DNA of 17,151 bases from Bacteroidales bacterium (GTDB taxonomy: Bacteria > Bacteroidota > Bacteroidia > Bacteroidales > VadinHA17), in the NCBI GenBank assembly GCA_025455505.1, contig JALOMK010000008.1, positions 1 through 17,151 on the forward strand. Reading direction: 5' to 3'. The stretch's first letter is position 1. Each line of letters opens with the position of its first letter. This document shows, one piece after another, positions 6,066 through 13,833 of this stretch. A program made the translations under genes and the position numbers. The notes below the pieces were generated by a model that did no database searches, was not told the DNA's origin, and was given only the letters and a program-made list of their open reading frames with translations.

Positions 6066-6707
6066 ATGTCACCGCGTACCAAGAAGCAATTTGAGGAGAT
6101 AAGGGAGGAACGAAAAGCCCTGATCATGAACACGGCCCTTGAACATTTCGCCCGCGAAGGCTATCATTCTGCAACGATAAGCCACATAGCGCGTCATGCA
6201 GGAATATCAAAAGGGCTTATGTACAACTATTTCGAAAGCAAGGAAGCCCTGCTTGCGGCAATAATTCAGCGTTCCGTGACCGAGGTATACAAGGATTTCG
6301 ACATGAATCGCGATGGTTTCCTTTCAGAGGATGAGTTTGTTAATTTCATCAGGCGGATTGCACTTGTACTTAGCGAAAACCGCTCATTCTGGCGGCTTTT
6401 CTTCCAGCTCATGATGCAGAAGGAAGTTCGGGAGGAACTGCTTAATCTGTTTCTCGGTTCAGGATCTCTTATTATCCCTTTCGAAAAAGGAACAAAGGGT
6501 CTCCTGCTTTCAGATATAATGTCGCTGATATATGACTACTTCGGCAGGAAGCGGAATTCCCGCAATACGGAATACGATCCGCGTCTCGAAATGAATATGT
6601 TCATAATCACGATAAAGGGCTTTGCGCTTACATATATTTTTTCAGATGATGAGGATAAGGAATTTACTGAAAAAACAATAAACAGGATAATAGAAACTTT
6701 CAAATGA
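6066..6707 (+). CDS. TetR/AcrR-family regulator with an embedded EF-hand loop
   Basis: 213 residues. The N-terminal TetR DNA-binding domain spans about 16-62, with HFAREGYHSATISHIARHAG then ISKGLMYNYFESKEALLAAI. Just after the third helix, residues 79-90 read DMNRDGFLSEDE, a textbook EF-hand calcium loop: Asp79, Asn81, Asp83, Gly84, a hydrophobic residue at loop position 8 (Leu86), Ser87 and Glu90. It is flanked by helices (SVTEVYKDF before, FVNFIRRIALVL after), as a helix-loop-helix requires. The C-terminal ligand-binding domain spans about 95-213. The gene opens an operon; its TGA overlaps the next ATG (ATGA, 6704-6707), so it is co-translated with the LolA-like gene. A palindrome and promoter just upstream suggest autorepression. 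The TetR fold is secure; calcium binding is an inference from the motif alone. Confidence 0.92.
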   Translation: MSPRTKKQFEEIREERKALIMNTALEHFAREGYHSATISHIARHAGISKGLMYNYFESKEALLAAIIQRSVTEVYKDFDMNRDGFLSEDEFVNFIRRIALVLSENRSFWRLFFQLMMQKEVREELLNLFLGSGSLIIPFEKGTKGLLLSDIMSLIYDYFGRKRNSRNTEYDPRLEMNMFIITIKGFALTYIFSDDEDKEFTEKTINRIIETFK

Positions 6708-7477
6708 AAAACACTGCTTTTAACACGAAGCTGATTCCGGCAACAGTTCTGTTTTTTGCATCCGGACTGCTCCTTTTTTCCCAGGCACCCGACGCGAAGG
6801 AGATAGTAAGACGCGCCGATGAAAAATTCAACGGCGAGAAATCGAGCCTCATGACAATGGCAATGACAATTATAAGGCCTTCGTGGCAGCGGACTGTTGA
6901 GTTTAAAAACTGGACCAAGGGCAGGGATAATGCACTCACGTTAATAACAGCCCCGGCGAGGGATGCCGGCCAGTCTTTTCTTAAGAGAGGTACAGAAATG
7001 TGGAGCTGGAATCCTGCCATAAGCAGGCTTATCAAGCTCCCTCCCTCGATGATGTCGCAGGGCTGGATGGGCTCCGATTATACAAACGACGACATCCTAA
7101 AGGAATCATCAGTTGTGGACGACTATGAACATATCCTCAGGGGGGAGGAAAATGTCGACGGCAGGCCCTGCTACAGGATCGAAATGATTGCCCGGGAAGA
7201 GTCAGCTGTAGTCTGGTCAAAACAGATCAGGTGGATAGACAAGAAGGAATTCCTTGTGCTCAGGGCAGAGCTTTACGATGAAGACGGCGCAATTGTAAGA
7301 ACAGAAACGGGAAGCGAGATAAAAATGATGGACGGCAGGACAATCCAGACAAGGATAGAGCTTGTGCCTGCCGATGAACCGGGGAACAAAACAATTGTAG
7401 TAATAAAGGATATTAAGTTCAATATTCCGATTGAAGACAGCTTCTTTTCGCAGCAGAATATGAAAAACGTGAGGTAA
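6704..7477 (+). CDS. LolA-like periplasmic lipoprotein-sorting protein
   Basis: 257 residues with an N-terminal signal peptide (about 1-27, hydrophobic FFASGLLLFS, cleavage likely near SQ-AP) and no lipobox cysteine, so it should be soluble and periplasmic. The body matches the LolA-like outer membrane lipoprotein-sorting protein family (Pfam PF17131 from memory): EIVRRADEKFNGEKSS at the start of the mature protein, MWSWNPAISRLIKLPPSMM, the hallmark MGSDYTNDDILKES, and a final IEDSFFSQQNMKN. Members have an open half-barrel that can carry an acyl chain through the periplasm. It lies between a TetR regulator (4-nt overlap) and two LolCE-type permeases (30 nt downstream), which supports a carrier role between the inner-membrane ABC complex and the outer membrane. 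Whether the cargo is a lipoprotein or another lipid cannot be told. Confidence 0.87.
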   Translation: MKNTAFNTKLIPATVLFFASGLLLFSQAPDAKEIVRRADEKFNGEKSSLMTMAMTIIRPSWQRTVEFKNWTKGRDNALTLITAPARDAGQSFLKRGTEMWSWNPAISRLIKLPPSMMSQGWMGSDYTNDDILKESSVVDDYEHILRGEENVDGRPCYRIEMIAREESAVVWSKQIRWIDKKEFLVLRAELYDEDGAIVRTETGSEIKMMDGRTIQTRIELVPADEPGNKTIVVIKDIKFNIPIEDSFFSQQNMKNVR

Positions 7478-7507
7478 CCGCTGTAAAGATATATAATACA
7501 CGGAACT

Positions 7508-8920
7508 ATGAGAAATTATAAAATGGCATGGAGGAATCTCTGGAGGAACCGCAGGAGGACTCTCATAACAGTTGCATCGGTCTTCTTTGCCGTATTTTTT
7601 GCCCTTGTGATGCGCTCGCTTCAGCTTGGAGCCTATGACCATATGTTCAGGAATATTATTGAGTCCTATACTGGGTATCTGCAGATTCAGCACGAGGATT
7701 TCTGGGATACGCGGAGCATTGACAACCTGATCGAAAACAGTCCTGAACTTGAGAAGCTTATCCTGAAAAATGAAAATGCGGATTTACTCATTCCCAGGAT
7801 CGAATCCTTTGCCCTGGCGTCATCGGGGGAAGTCTCGAAAGGCGTGCTTGTGATGGGAGTGGATCCTGAAAGGGAAAAGTACCTTTCAAATATCGGATCG
7901 AGACTTATCAAGTATTACATAACAGAAGAATCAATCGAGCTCATCAGGAACTCAGGGGCACCTGAAGATGTTGCAAAGCGCATAAGTGAGCTTAAAGGTA
8001 ATGCTTACCCATCGAATTCCTCCCTTGAACTTGACCTCGGTATTCGTGCAGGCGATTCAGCATCGCTGATGCCTCTTATCCGGTCGAACACTAACTTCCG
8101 GAACGGCTACATAAAAAGCGGGGAAAGCTCTGTGCTCACGGGTAAGGCGCTGGCGGAATACCTTAAACTTTCAGTCGGTGATACTATCGTGCTTATAGGG
8201 CAGGGTTACCGGGGGGCTTCAGCAGCCGGAAAGTACCGTGTTGCAGGCATAGTAAAGCTTCCCTCTCCCGACCTTGACAATAAAATTGTATACCTCCCGC
8301 TCGATGTCTGCCAGGAACTCTATGACGCTCCGGGCATGGTTACATCTCTCGCTGTAAGCGTGAAGGATAACGGTGACAGGGCTGTCGATGCCATGACAGG
8401 CCTTATAGGGAAAGAGCTGAGCCCTCCCCTGAAGGCCATGGACTGGCGGCAGATGAACGAATTGCTTATTAACCAGATGGAAGGCGACAATAAAAGCGGA
8501 ATGGTAATGATAGCAATACTATACCTTGTGATAGCATTCGGGATCTTCGGTACAGTGCTTATGATGACTGCCGAAAGAAGAAGGGAGTTCGGGGTACTCG
8601 TGGCCGTGGGCATGCAGAAGACAAAACTTGCCCGCGTGGTGGTTTTCGAAATGCTCTACATAGGTTTCATGGGCATACTCTCGGGCACCCTGGCTGCGAT
8701 GCCGGTGATAATTTACGGCTATCTTCATCCTATAAGGTTTACAGGCGAAATGGGTAAAATGTACGAAGACTATGGTCTTGAGCCGGTTATGCCCTTTTTG
8801 CCCGCCGACTGGTACATCGTCTGGCAAATGGTGGTTGTTGCTGTAATTGTGCTTATTGCACTTATATACCCTGTAAGAAAGATAATGCGGACAGATGTAG
8901 TAAAATCCTTAAAAGCCTGA
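7508..8920 (+). CDS. ABC transporter permease, FtsX/LolCE/MacB type (first of two)
   Basis: 470 residues with the four-TM MacB/LolC topology: TM1 about 19-39, a large periplasmic domain about 40-330, then TM2 about 331-353, TM3 about 377-403 and TM4 about 434-455. The cytoplasmic loop after TM2 has the conserved ERRREFGVLVAVGM (356-369), the FtsX coupling segment that contacts the ATPase. The periplasmic domain carries an unusual extra segment (about 136-199, helical, IRNSGAPEDVAKRISEL) between the two expected lobes. It pairs with the second permease 3 nt downstream and the ATPase after it. By family knowledge such complexes extract lipoproteins or lipids from the outer leaflet of the inner membrane, or drive mechanotransmission, rather than import. 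The family is sure; the substrate is unknown. Confidence 0.9.
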   Translation: MRNYKMAWRNLWRNRRRTLITVASVFFAVFFALVMRSLQLGAYDHMFRNIIESYTGYLQIQHEDFWDTRSIDNLIENSPELEKLILKNENADLLIPRIESFALASSGEVSKGVLVMGVDPEREKYLSNIGSRLIKYYITEESIELIRNSGAPEDVAKRISELKGNAYPSNSSLELDLGIRAGDSASLMPLIRSNTNFRNGYIKSGESSVLTGKALAEYLKLSVGDTIVLIGQGYRGASAAGKYRVAGIVKLPSPDLDNKIVYLPLDVCQELYDAPGMVTSLAVSVKDNGDRAVDAMTGLIGKELSPPLKAMDWRQMNELLINQMEGDNKSGMVMIAILYLVIAFGIFGTVLMMTAERRREFGVLVAVGMQKTKLARVVVFEMLYIGFMGILSGTLAAMPVIIYGYLHPIRFTGEMGKMYEDYGLEPVMPFLPADWYIVWQMVVVAVIVLIALIYPVRKIMRTDVVKSLKA

Positions 8921-8923
8921 GCC

Positions 8924-10351
8924 ATGATAATTAAAACAGCATGGAAGAATGTGTGGAGGAACAAGGTGCGAAGCTTTGTTGTAATTGCCTCCGTAACAGT
9001 AGGGGTCTTCTCTGCAGTCTTCTCCGTTGCGGTGATGAACGGGATGATAGCCCAGCGGGTGAATGCTGCGCTTGATGAGGAGATATCACACATCCAGGTT
9101 TCGGCAAAGGGTTTTTCGCTGAACCAGGATCCTGACCTCGTTATATCTGATGCGGCGGCTGTTGAGAAGGTTATTTCGGGAATTCCCGGGATCGCAGGTC
9201 ATGTTCGGAGGACAATAGTTTCCGGCATGGCGGGAACAGCAACAAAAAGTGCAGGTGTAGAAATATCCGGAATAAACCCGGAAGAAGAGAAAACGATATT
9301 CTCACTCGATAAAAAAATAATCACTGGCACCGGCTCATTTTTTGATGGTGATTCAAGGCCCGACCTGGCGCTTATCGGCCAGGACCTGGCCAGGGATCTT
9401 AATATTATCCGCTATTCAGTTGACAGCCTTGTCCTCGGGAAGCTCAGGGAAGAAAATGTGCCCGCACCGGTTCTTGAGAAGCTGAATACACTCTCAGGCG
9501 AGAGGTTTGCAAATGAGAAAAAGTTCACCAGGAGAGTTAAAACACTTCTTTCTGCCAGGGAAACTGCCAGGTACGGGCATATTATAAAAGAGGCAGCCTG
9601 GAGTTTCAGGGAGGGATCGCGTTTCACACTGACATTTCTCGACAGGAATGAAGTCCAGGTCGGAGCCCGTTTCAGGATTACGGGAATTTATGATACCAAG
9701 AACTCTATGTTCGAGAGTACCCAGGTATTCGTCCGTGCTGCTGACCTGAGAAAATACACGGGCATGTCCGAAAGTGACTGCCATAAAATAATAATGAGGC
9801 TGGACGACAGTGACATGACTGTGCAGACTACAGAATCGCTTGCAAAGGCGCTTCCGGGCCTGGACGTCACAAACTGGAAAAAGCTTCAGCCCGATCTTGC
9901 GCTTATGACTGACTATGTACACCAGATCTACGGAATACTGTTTGCGATAATCCTTGCGGCACTTGCATTCGGAATTGTAAACACGATGCTGATGGTGGTC
10001 CTCGAAAGGACAAGAGAGCTCGGGATGCTAACCGCCATTGGGATGAACAAGCGAAAGGTGTTTTCGATGATAATGCTTGAGTCTGTTTTTCTTTCCCTTA
10101 CCGGGGGTGCAGCAGGAATGCTTGCAGGTTGGATAGCAATTCTCCTTACGGCTCGGAACGGGATTAATTTTGTAAAATATGCCGAAGGACTTGAAGCCTT
10201 TGGATATTCGGCACACCTCTACCCTGAAATTAGCTTCTCATTCTTCATAATGGCAACGATCCTGATAATTATTACAGGAATCCTGTCGTCAGTATACCCG
10301 GCCTTCAAGGCCCTGAAGCTTAATCCTGTTGAGGCGATCAGAACAGAATAG
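8924..10351 (+). CDS. ABC transporter permease, FtsX/LolCE/MacB type (second of two)
   Basis: 475 residues, with the same architecture as the preceding gene but clearly diverged: TM1 about 17-40, periplasmic domain about 41-334, TM2 about 335-358, TM3 about 383-408, TM4 about 437-458. The coupling motif is ERTRELGMLTAIGM (361-374). The N-terminal IIKTAWKNVWRNKVRS is the usual amphipathic start of LolC/E permeases. A helical segment of about 68 residues (about 162-230) is inserted in the periplasmic domain, at a different place and with a different sequence from the insert of the first permease. The two products probably form a LolC-LolE-like heterodimer with the ATPase encoded next. The start is 3 nt after the previous stop. 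Confidence 0.9.
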   Translation: MIIKTAWKNVWRNKVRSFVVIASVTVGVFSAVFSVAVMNGMIAQRVNAALDEEISHIQVSAKGFSLNQDPDLVISDAAAVEKVISGIPGIAGHVRRTIVSGMAGTATKSAGVEISGINPEEEKTIFSLDKKIITGTGSFFDGDSRPDLALIGQDLARDLNIIRYSVDSLVLGKLREENVPAPVLEKLNTLSGERFANEKKFTRRVKTLLSARETARYGHIIKEAAWSFREGSRFTLTFLDRNEVQVGARFRITGIYDTKNSMFESTQVFVRAADLRKYTGMSESDCHKIIMRLDDSDMTVQTTESLAKALPGLDVTNWKKLQPDLALMTDYVHQIYGILFAIILAALAFGIVNTMLMVVLERTRELGMLTAIGMNKRKVFSMIMLESVFLSLTGGAAGMLAGWIAILLTARNGINFVKYAEGLEAFGYSAHLYPEISFSFFIMATILIIITGILSSVYPAFKALKLNPVEAIRTE

Positions 10352-10355
10352 TAAC

Positions 10356-11063
10356 ATGAAACACAATAAGGCAATGAAAATTCTCGAACTTAAAGACGTG
10401 CACAAGATTTATAACAGCTCTGAGATCAAGGTCCATGCTGTCGACGGGGTCACGCTCAGCTTCAATGAAGGCGAATTTGCAGCAATTGTCGGGCCCTCGG
10501 GATCCGGAAAGACAACTCTTCTTAACCTTATAGGGGGGCTTGACATGCCCTCTTCAGGAGAGATAATCATTGATGGCACTAACCTTGCTACCCTGAAATC
10601 ATCTCAGCTTATAGACTTCAGGATGAGAAACATAGGCTTTGTATTCCAGGCATATAACCTGATCCCTGTGTTAACCGCAAAAGAAAATGTCGAATTCATA
10701 ATGACGCTGCAGAAGTGGTCGAGGGAAGAAAGGGATAAGCGCACTTTTGAGCTTCTGAAGGCGGTGGGGCTTGGAGACAGGGCCTCCAGCCGGCCCTCAA
10801 AGCTTTCCGGGGGCCAGCAACAGCGTGTTGCCGTGGCAAGAGCCCTGGCGTCAAGGCCGAAATTCGTCCTGGCAGATGAGCCGACAGCAAACCTAGACTC
10901 ACGGTCGGCAGCCACTCTCCTTGAGATAATGGAAAAATTAAACCACGAGGAAAAGATCACTTTTATTTTCTCAACTCACGATCCGAGGGTGATGAAGATG
11001 GCGCACAGGGTTATTACTCTCGAGGACGGCCAGGTTGTGTCTGACGATGTAAAGGAGGCATAA
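10356..11063 (+). CDS. ABC transporter ATP-binding protein, LolD/MacB type
   Basis: 235 residues from ATG 10356, 4 nt after the permease stop. An internal ATG at 10374 with AAGG upstream gives a 229-residue form (MKILELKDVHKIY) that fits the family start equally well, while an in-frame start at 10329 would lie inside the permease gene and is less likely. From 10356, Walker A GPSGSGKT is at about 46-53, the Q-loop FQAYNLIP at 97-104, signature LSGGQQQRVAVARAL at 150-164, Walker B FVLADEP at 170-176 and the H-switch STHDP at 206-210; all catalytic residues are present. The protein is the cytoplasmic motor for the two preceding permeases. The next gene starts 1 nt after its stop. Confidence 0.93.
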   Translation: MKHNKAMKILELKDVHKIYNSSEIKVHAVDGVTLSFNEGEFAAIVGPSGSGKTTLLNLIGGLDMPSSGEIIIDGTNLATLKSSQLIDFRMRNIGFVFQAYNLIPVLTAKENVEFIMTLQKWSREERDKRTFELLKAVGLGDRASSRPSKLSGGQQQRVAVARALASRPKFVLADEPTANLDSRSAATLLEIMEKLNHEEKITFIFSTHDPRVMKMAHRVITLEDGQVVSDDVKEA

Positions 11064-11064
11064 C

Positions 11065-12219
11065 ATGATCAGGCGCCTGTCTGCAATACTGCTTTTTTCT
11101 GTCCTTGCCTTTTCCCGTGCGGCCTCCCAGGAGCCTGAGAAGCGCTTGTCAGCGGCTGGTTACCTGTCAGCAATGCAAAGCGTGATGTTCGATTCCCTGT
11201 CGGGTCCCTTTATAAATGACAATCTTGTTCATAACAGGATCAATCTGAAAGCATGGCTGGATGATCATATCACTTTTGCGGCTGAATTCAGGAACAGGTT
11301 GTTTACCGGTGACATGCTGCGGATCAATCCGTCCTTCGCTGAAAACACAGGAGCTGACCAGGGCGTGATTGACATGTCGTGGAACCTTGTTAACGAACAA
11401 TCGGTGCTTCTGAATACTACTGTCGACAGGCTCTGGGCCGATTTCAATTACGGGAAGTTCCAGGCAAGGATAGGGCGTCAGAGGATAAACTGGGGCCAGA
11501 CAATGGTCTGGAATCCTAATGACATATTCAATGCATATTCATATTTCGACTTTGATTATGTTGAGCGCCCCGGAAGCGATGCCGTAAGACTGCAGTATTA
11601 TCCCGGGTTCTCCTCGGCAATTGAGCTTGCTGTTAAAGCCGACAATGAGGACAGGATAACAGCAGCACTCCTGTACAGGTTCAATAAGTGGGGCTATGAC
11701 ATCCAGTTCCTGGGCGGTTATTCCGGCAGCGAGGATTATGTCCTCGGGGCCGGTTGGTCCGGGGCGTTGGGTTCCGTATCGTTCAGGGGCGAATTTTCGT
11801 GGTTTCAACCGGCAGAAAACAGGCCCGGCGCTTCCGGAACCGGCATATTCACAACGGGGATCGACAAGGTCTTCACCAATAACTCGACGGTCCAGGCGCA
11901 GGTCATGTACTGCAATAACCCGTCTGACCCGGCAGGCTTCGGTTCAATCTACTATGGAAACATTTCAACAAAGGAGCTTGCCTTTTCTGAATTCTCTGCC
12001 TTCGGGTCCTTTTCATGGCCTGTCACACCCCTTTTTACGCTCGGCATATCAGGAATGTGGTTTCCCGACCTCGAAGGTTTCTTTACCGGCTCCTCCGCCG
12101 ACTTTTCAGTAGCTGAAAATGTCGACCTGTCGGTATTCTGGCAATATTTCAGGACTGAAGACAACAACATTGAGACAAGGCTGAACCTTGGTTTCCTGAG
12201 GTTTAAGGTAAGTTTCTGA
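11065..12219 (+). CDS. Outer-membrane beta-barrel protein of the ABC/LolA operon
   Basis: 384 residues. A clear signal peptide (about 1-22, LSAILLFSVLAFSRAAS) is followed by alternating amphipathic strands through to a C-terminal LGFLRFKVSF, with the terminal Phe typical of Bam-inserted barrels. A segment with RIGRQRINWGQTMVWNPNDI (about 138-157) resembles the DUF1302/alginate-export-like porins that often accompany LolA-like and transporter genes. It begins 1 nt after the ATPase stop. It would supply an outer-membrane step for the ABC-LolA route, or be the place where the cargo is delivered. A specific Pfam family is not asserted; about 16 strands would fit the length. The barrel nature is fairly sure. 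Confidence 0.8.
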   Translation: MIRRLSAILLFSVLAFSRAASQEPEKRLSAAGYLSAMQSVMFDSLSGPFINDNLVHNRINLKAWLDDHITFAAEFRNRLFTGDMLRINPSFAENTGADQGVIDMSWNLVNEQSVLLNTTVDRLWADFNYGKFQARIGRQRINWGQTMVWNPNDIFNAYSYFDFDYVERPGSDAVRLQYYPGFSSAIELAVKADNEDRITAALLYRFNKWGYDIQFLGGYSGSEDYVLGAGWSGALGSVSFRGEFSWFQPAENRPGASGTGIFTTGIDKVFTNNSTVQAQVMYCNNPSDPAGFGSIYYGNISTKELAFSEFSAFGSFSWPVTPLFTLGISGMWFPDLEGFFTGSSADFSVAENVDLSVFWQYFRTEDNNIETRLNLGFLRFKVSF

Positions 12220-12257
12220 AAAATATATACATTTGCCGCTTCTATAATCTGAATGCG

Positions 12258-12995
12258 ATGGCACTTGTACATGAACTTGAAATCAGCGGCAACTGGCTGT
12301 TCAAAAGGCGAAGCTGGCTGCCTGTTCTTATAATTATCCCCGGCATTCTTGCAATGTTCCTTGCCAACAGGCAGGCTTTGATCTTCGATATGAGTGAGGA
12401 ATTGCTGTTTCTCGGCGTGACTCTGGCCGGGCAGGTGATAAGGATAATCACAGTGGGTTTTGCTCCCGGAAACACCTCGGGCAGGAACACATCCGCAGGC
12501 CAGGTCGCTGATACAATTAATACAACCGGAATATATTCTCTCGTGCGCCACCCGCTTTACCTTGGCAACTTTTTCATGTGGCTCGGGCCGGTGCTTTTTC
12601 TGAATTCGGTTTGGTTTGTTATTGTTTTCTGCATGTTCTACTGGCTATATTATGAAAGAATCATTTTCGCCGAGGAGCAGTTCCTAAGAAGGAAGTTCGG
12701 GGATTCGTACGACGCGTGGTCGGCAAAAGTGGCCCCCTTCATACCCCTGTCGTTTAATTATATGAAACCCGCACTCCCTTTTTCGCTGAAAAGCGTTCTG
12801 AAAAGGGAATACAACAGCTTTGTTAATATTTTCGTGATATTCACACTCCTGGATCTCTGCAGGAATTACTTCCTCAGTGGGCATATTTTCATTACCGGAA
12901 TGTGGATGTGGATTTCCCTGGGAGGCCTGGCTGTATGGCTTGTGATCAGGGTTATCCATAAAAAAACCTCCCTTCTTGAGTCAGAAGGAAGGTGA
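12258..12995 (+). CDS. Membrane methyltransferase of the ICMT/PEMT superfamily, possibly LmtA-like
   Basis: 245 residues with several membrane segments (about 21-37, 49-66, 103-133, 187-207, 213-232). The SAM-binding signature of the isoprenylcysteine/phospholipid methyltransferase superfamily is present: GIYSLVRHPLYLGNF (91-105, with Arg97-His98-Pro99), then YYERIIFAEEQFLRRKFGDS with Glu139-Glu140, and YDAWSAKVAPFIP. Substrates of this superfamily include prenylcysteine, phospholipids and, for LmtA of Leptospira, the lipid A 1-phosphate; lipid modification fits a Bacteroidota envelope better than prenylcysteine. It follows the beta-barrel gene by 38 nt on the same strand and is probably the last gene of the operon, although the gap is larger than between the earlier genes. 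Exact substrate not determinable. Confidence 0.78.
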   Translation: MALVHELEISGNWLFKRRSWLPVLIIIPGILAMFLANRQALIFDMSEELLFLGVTLAGQVIRIITVGFAPGNTSGRNTSAGQVADTINTTGIYSLVRHPLYLGNFFMWLGPVLFLNSVWFVIVFCMFYWLYYERIIFAEEQFLRRKFGDSYDAWSAKVAPFIPLSFNYMKPALPFSLKSVLKREYNSFVNIFVIFTLLDLCRNYFLSGHIFITGMWMWISLGGLAVWLVIRVIHKKTSLLESEGR

Positions 12996-13003
12996 TTTTC
13001 TGC
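12971..13003 (+). terminator. Weak hairpin at the end of the tetR-ABC operon
   Basis: CCTTCT (12971-12976) pairs with AGAAGG (12983-12988) around a 6-nt loop at the very end of the methyltransferase gene, followed by TTTT about 7 nt later and then CTTTTT. The T-run is not immediately after the stem, so this is only a possible terminator between the convergent genes. Confidence 0.25.
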
Positions 13004-13027
13004 TTTTTATTATCTCACTAATACGGG

Positions 13028-13708
13028 TCAGTCTCGGCTCGCACCAGTAAATATCATCACATAGTAGAGAAGGGTTGCAAGCGAACCCAGTGCAGCTACA
13101 ACATATGTATAGGCAGCCCATTTAAGCGCATCCTTTGCCATGTCGTGGTTCTGGTACGATGTTACGCCTGCATTCGAAAGCCATGCGAGGGCCCTCTGGC
13201 TTGCATTGATCTCAACGGGCAGGGTTATGAAACTGAAGACCGTTGTGAGTGCAAACAGAACTATACCTGCAAATAGAAGAGCCGGAAAGGTCTGTACCAT
13301 AAGGACACCGGCAAGCAGTATCCATTGCACCCATTTCGATGAGAAGCTCACTGCCGGAACCATCTTCGACCTGAAGTTCAGCCAGGCATAGGCCTCTGCA
13401 TGCTGAACTGCATGTCCGCATTCATGTGCGGCAACAGCGGCAGCAGAAATGCTCCTTCCGTTGTAGACCTCGGGACTTAGGTTCACGGTTTTGTCAGTGG
13501 GATTGTAGTGATCGCTCAGATGGCCCTGTACGCTGACAACCTTCACATCAAAGATTCCATAGTGGTTGAGCATTCTCTCAGCCACTTCGCGTCCCGACAT
13601 GCCGTTGTCGAGGGCAACTTTCGAGTATTTCTTAAACTTTGATTTAAGAACCATGCTTACGATCCAGCTCAGGATCATGAATCCTATAAAAATAATCCAT
13701 ATATTCAT
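13028..13708 (-). CDS. Membrane zinc metallopeptidase, YugP type (Zn_peptidase_2)
   Basis: 226 residues, the usual size of the family. An N-terminal TM (about 2-21) precedes a cytoplasmic-type segment with GMSGREVAERML and SDHYNPTDKTVNLSPEVYNG. The zinc site HECGH lies at 95-99 (ligands His95 and His99, catalytic Glu96), and PVEINAS (164-170) supplies the probable third ligand Glu166. Further TMs lie at about 122-140, 143-162 and 200-220. It is probably a single-gene unit, convergent with the methyltransferase gene. A strong ribosome binding site precedes the start. The physiological substrate of the family is not known to me. Confidence 0.9.
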   Translation of the reverse strand: MNIWIIFIGFMILSWIVSMVLKSKFKKYSKVALDNGMSGREVAERMLNHYGIFDVKVVSVQGHLSDHYNPTDKTVNLSPEVYNGRSISAAAVAAHECGHAVQHAEAYAWLNFRSKMVPAVSFSSKWVQWILLAGVLMVQTFPALLFAGIVLFALTTVFSFITLPVEINASQRALAWLSNAGVTSYQNHDMAKDALKWAAYTYVVAALGSLATLLYYVMIFTGASRD

Positions 13709-13717
13709 ATGTTCTTT

Positions 13718-13724
13718 CCTCCTT
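13718..13724 (-). promoter_or_regulatory. Strong Shine-Dalgarno site of the YugP-type peptidase
   Basis: The minus strand reads AAGGAGG 9 nt before the ATG at 13708, a near-perfect anti-16S match. This is unusual in this window, where most starts have weak or no such site, and it fixes the start codon. Confidence 0.6.
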
Positions 13725-13753
13725 ATTTGGTTTACAATATAACATCAAAAAGG

Positions 13754-13775
13754 CTGCCATGTTCAATTCTGGCAG
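13754..13775. repeat. Inverted repeat CTGCCA-N10-TGGCAG
   Basis: Perfect 6-bp arms at 13754-13759 and 13770-13775 in the divergent gap between the peptidase gene and yidD. Read on the minus strand the hairpin is followed by CCTTTTT, so it could be a terminator for minus-strand transcripts or an operator; the sequence does not decide. Confidence 0.3.
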
Positions 13776-13795
13776 AAAGGTCGCCATTTTGTCAG

Positions 13796-13829
13796 TTTGA
13801 TTAATTAAAACTCCCAAACATTATCTTTG
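13796..13829 (+). promoter_or_regulatory. Candidate yidD promoter, near-leaderless
   Basis: TATCTTTG at 13822-13829 is an exact TAnnTTTG -7 match, and TTTG at 13796-13799 is a possible -33 element 22 nt upstream. The -7 element ends only 4 nt before the yidD ATG, so transcription would begin at or next to the start codon. Confidence 0.5.
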
Positions 13830-13833
13830 CAGA

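Noticed and set aside
7217..7693. Minus-strand 158-codon open frame across the end of the LolA-like gene and the start of the first permease
   Set aside because: Runs opposite to two well-supported genes and its translation is a low-complexity antisense product.
10329..10355. Upstream in-frame start for the ABC ATPase
   Set aside because: Would overlap the end of the permease gene by 23 nt and add residues not found in LolD/MacB ATPases; ATG 10356 or 10374 fits better.
11952..12551. Minus-strand 199-codon open frame
   Set aside because: Covers the end of the beta-barrel gene and the start of the methyltransferase gene in antisense; both plus-strand genes carry family signatures.
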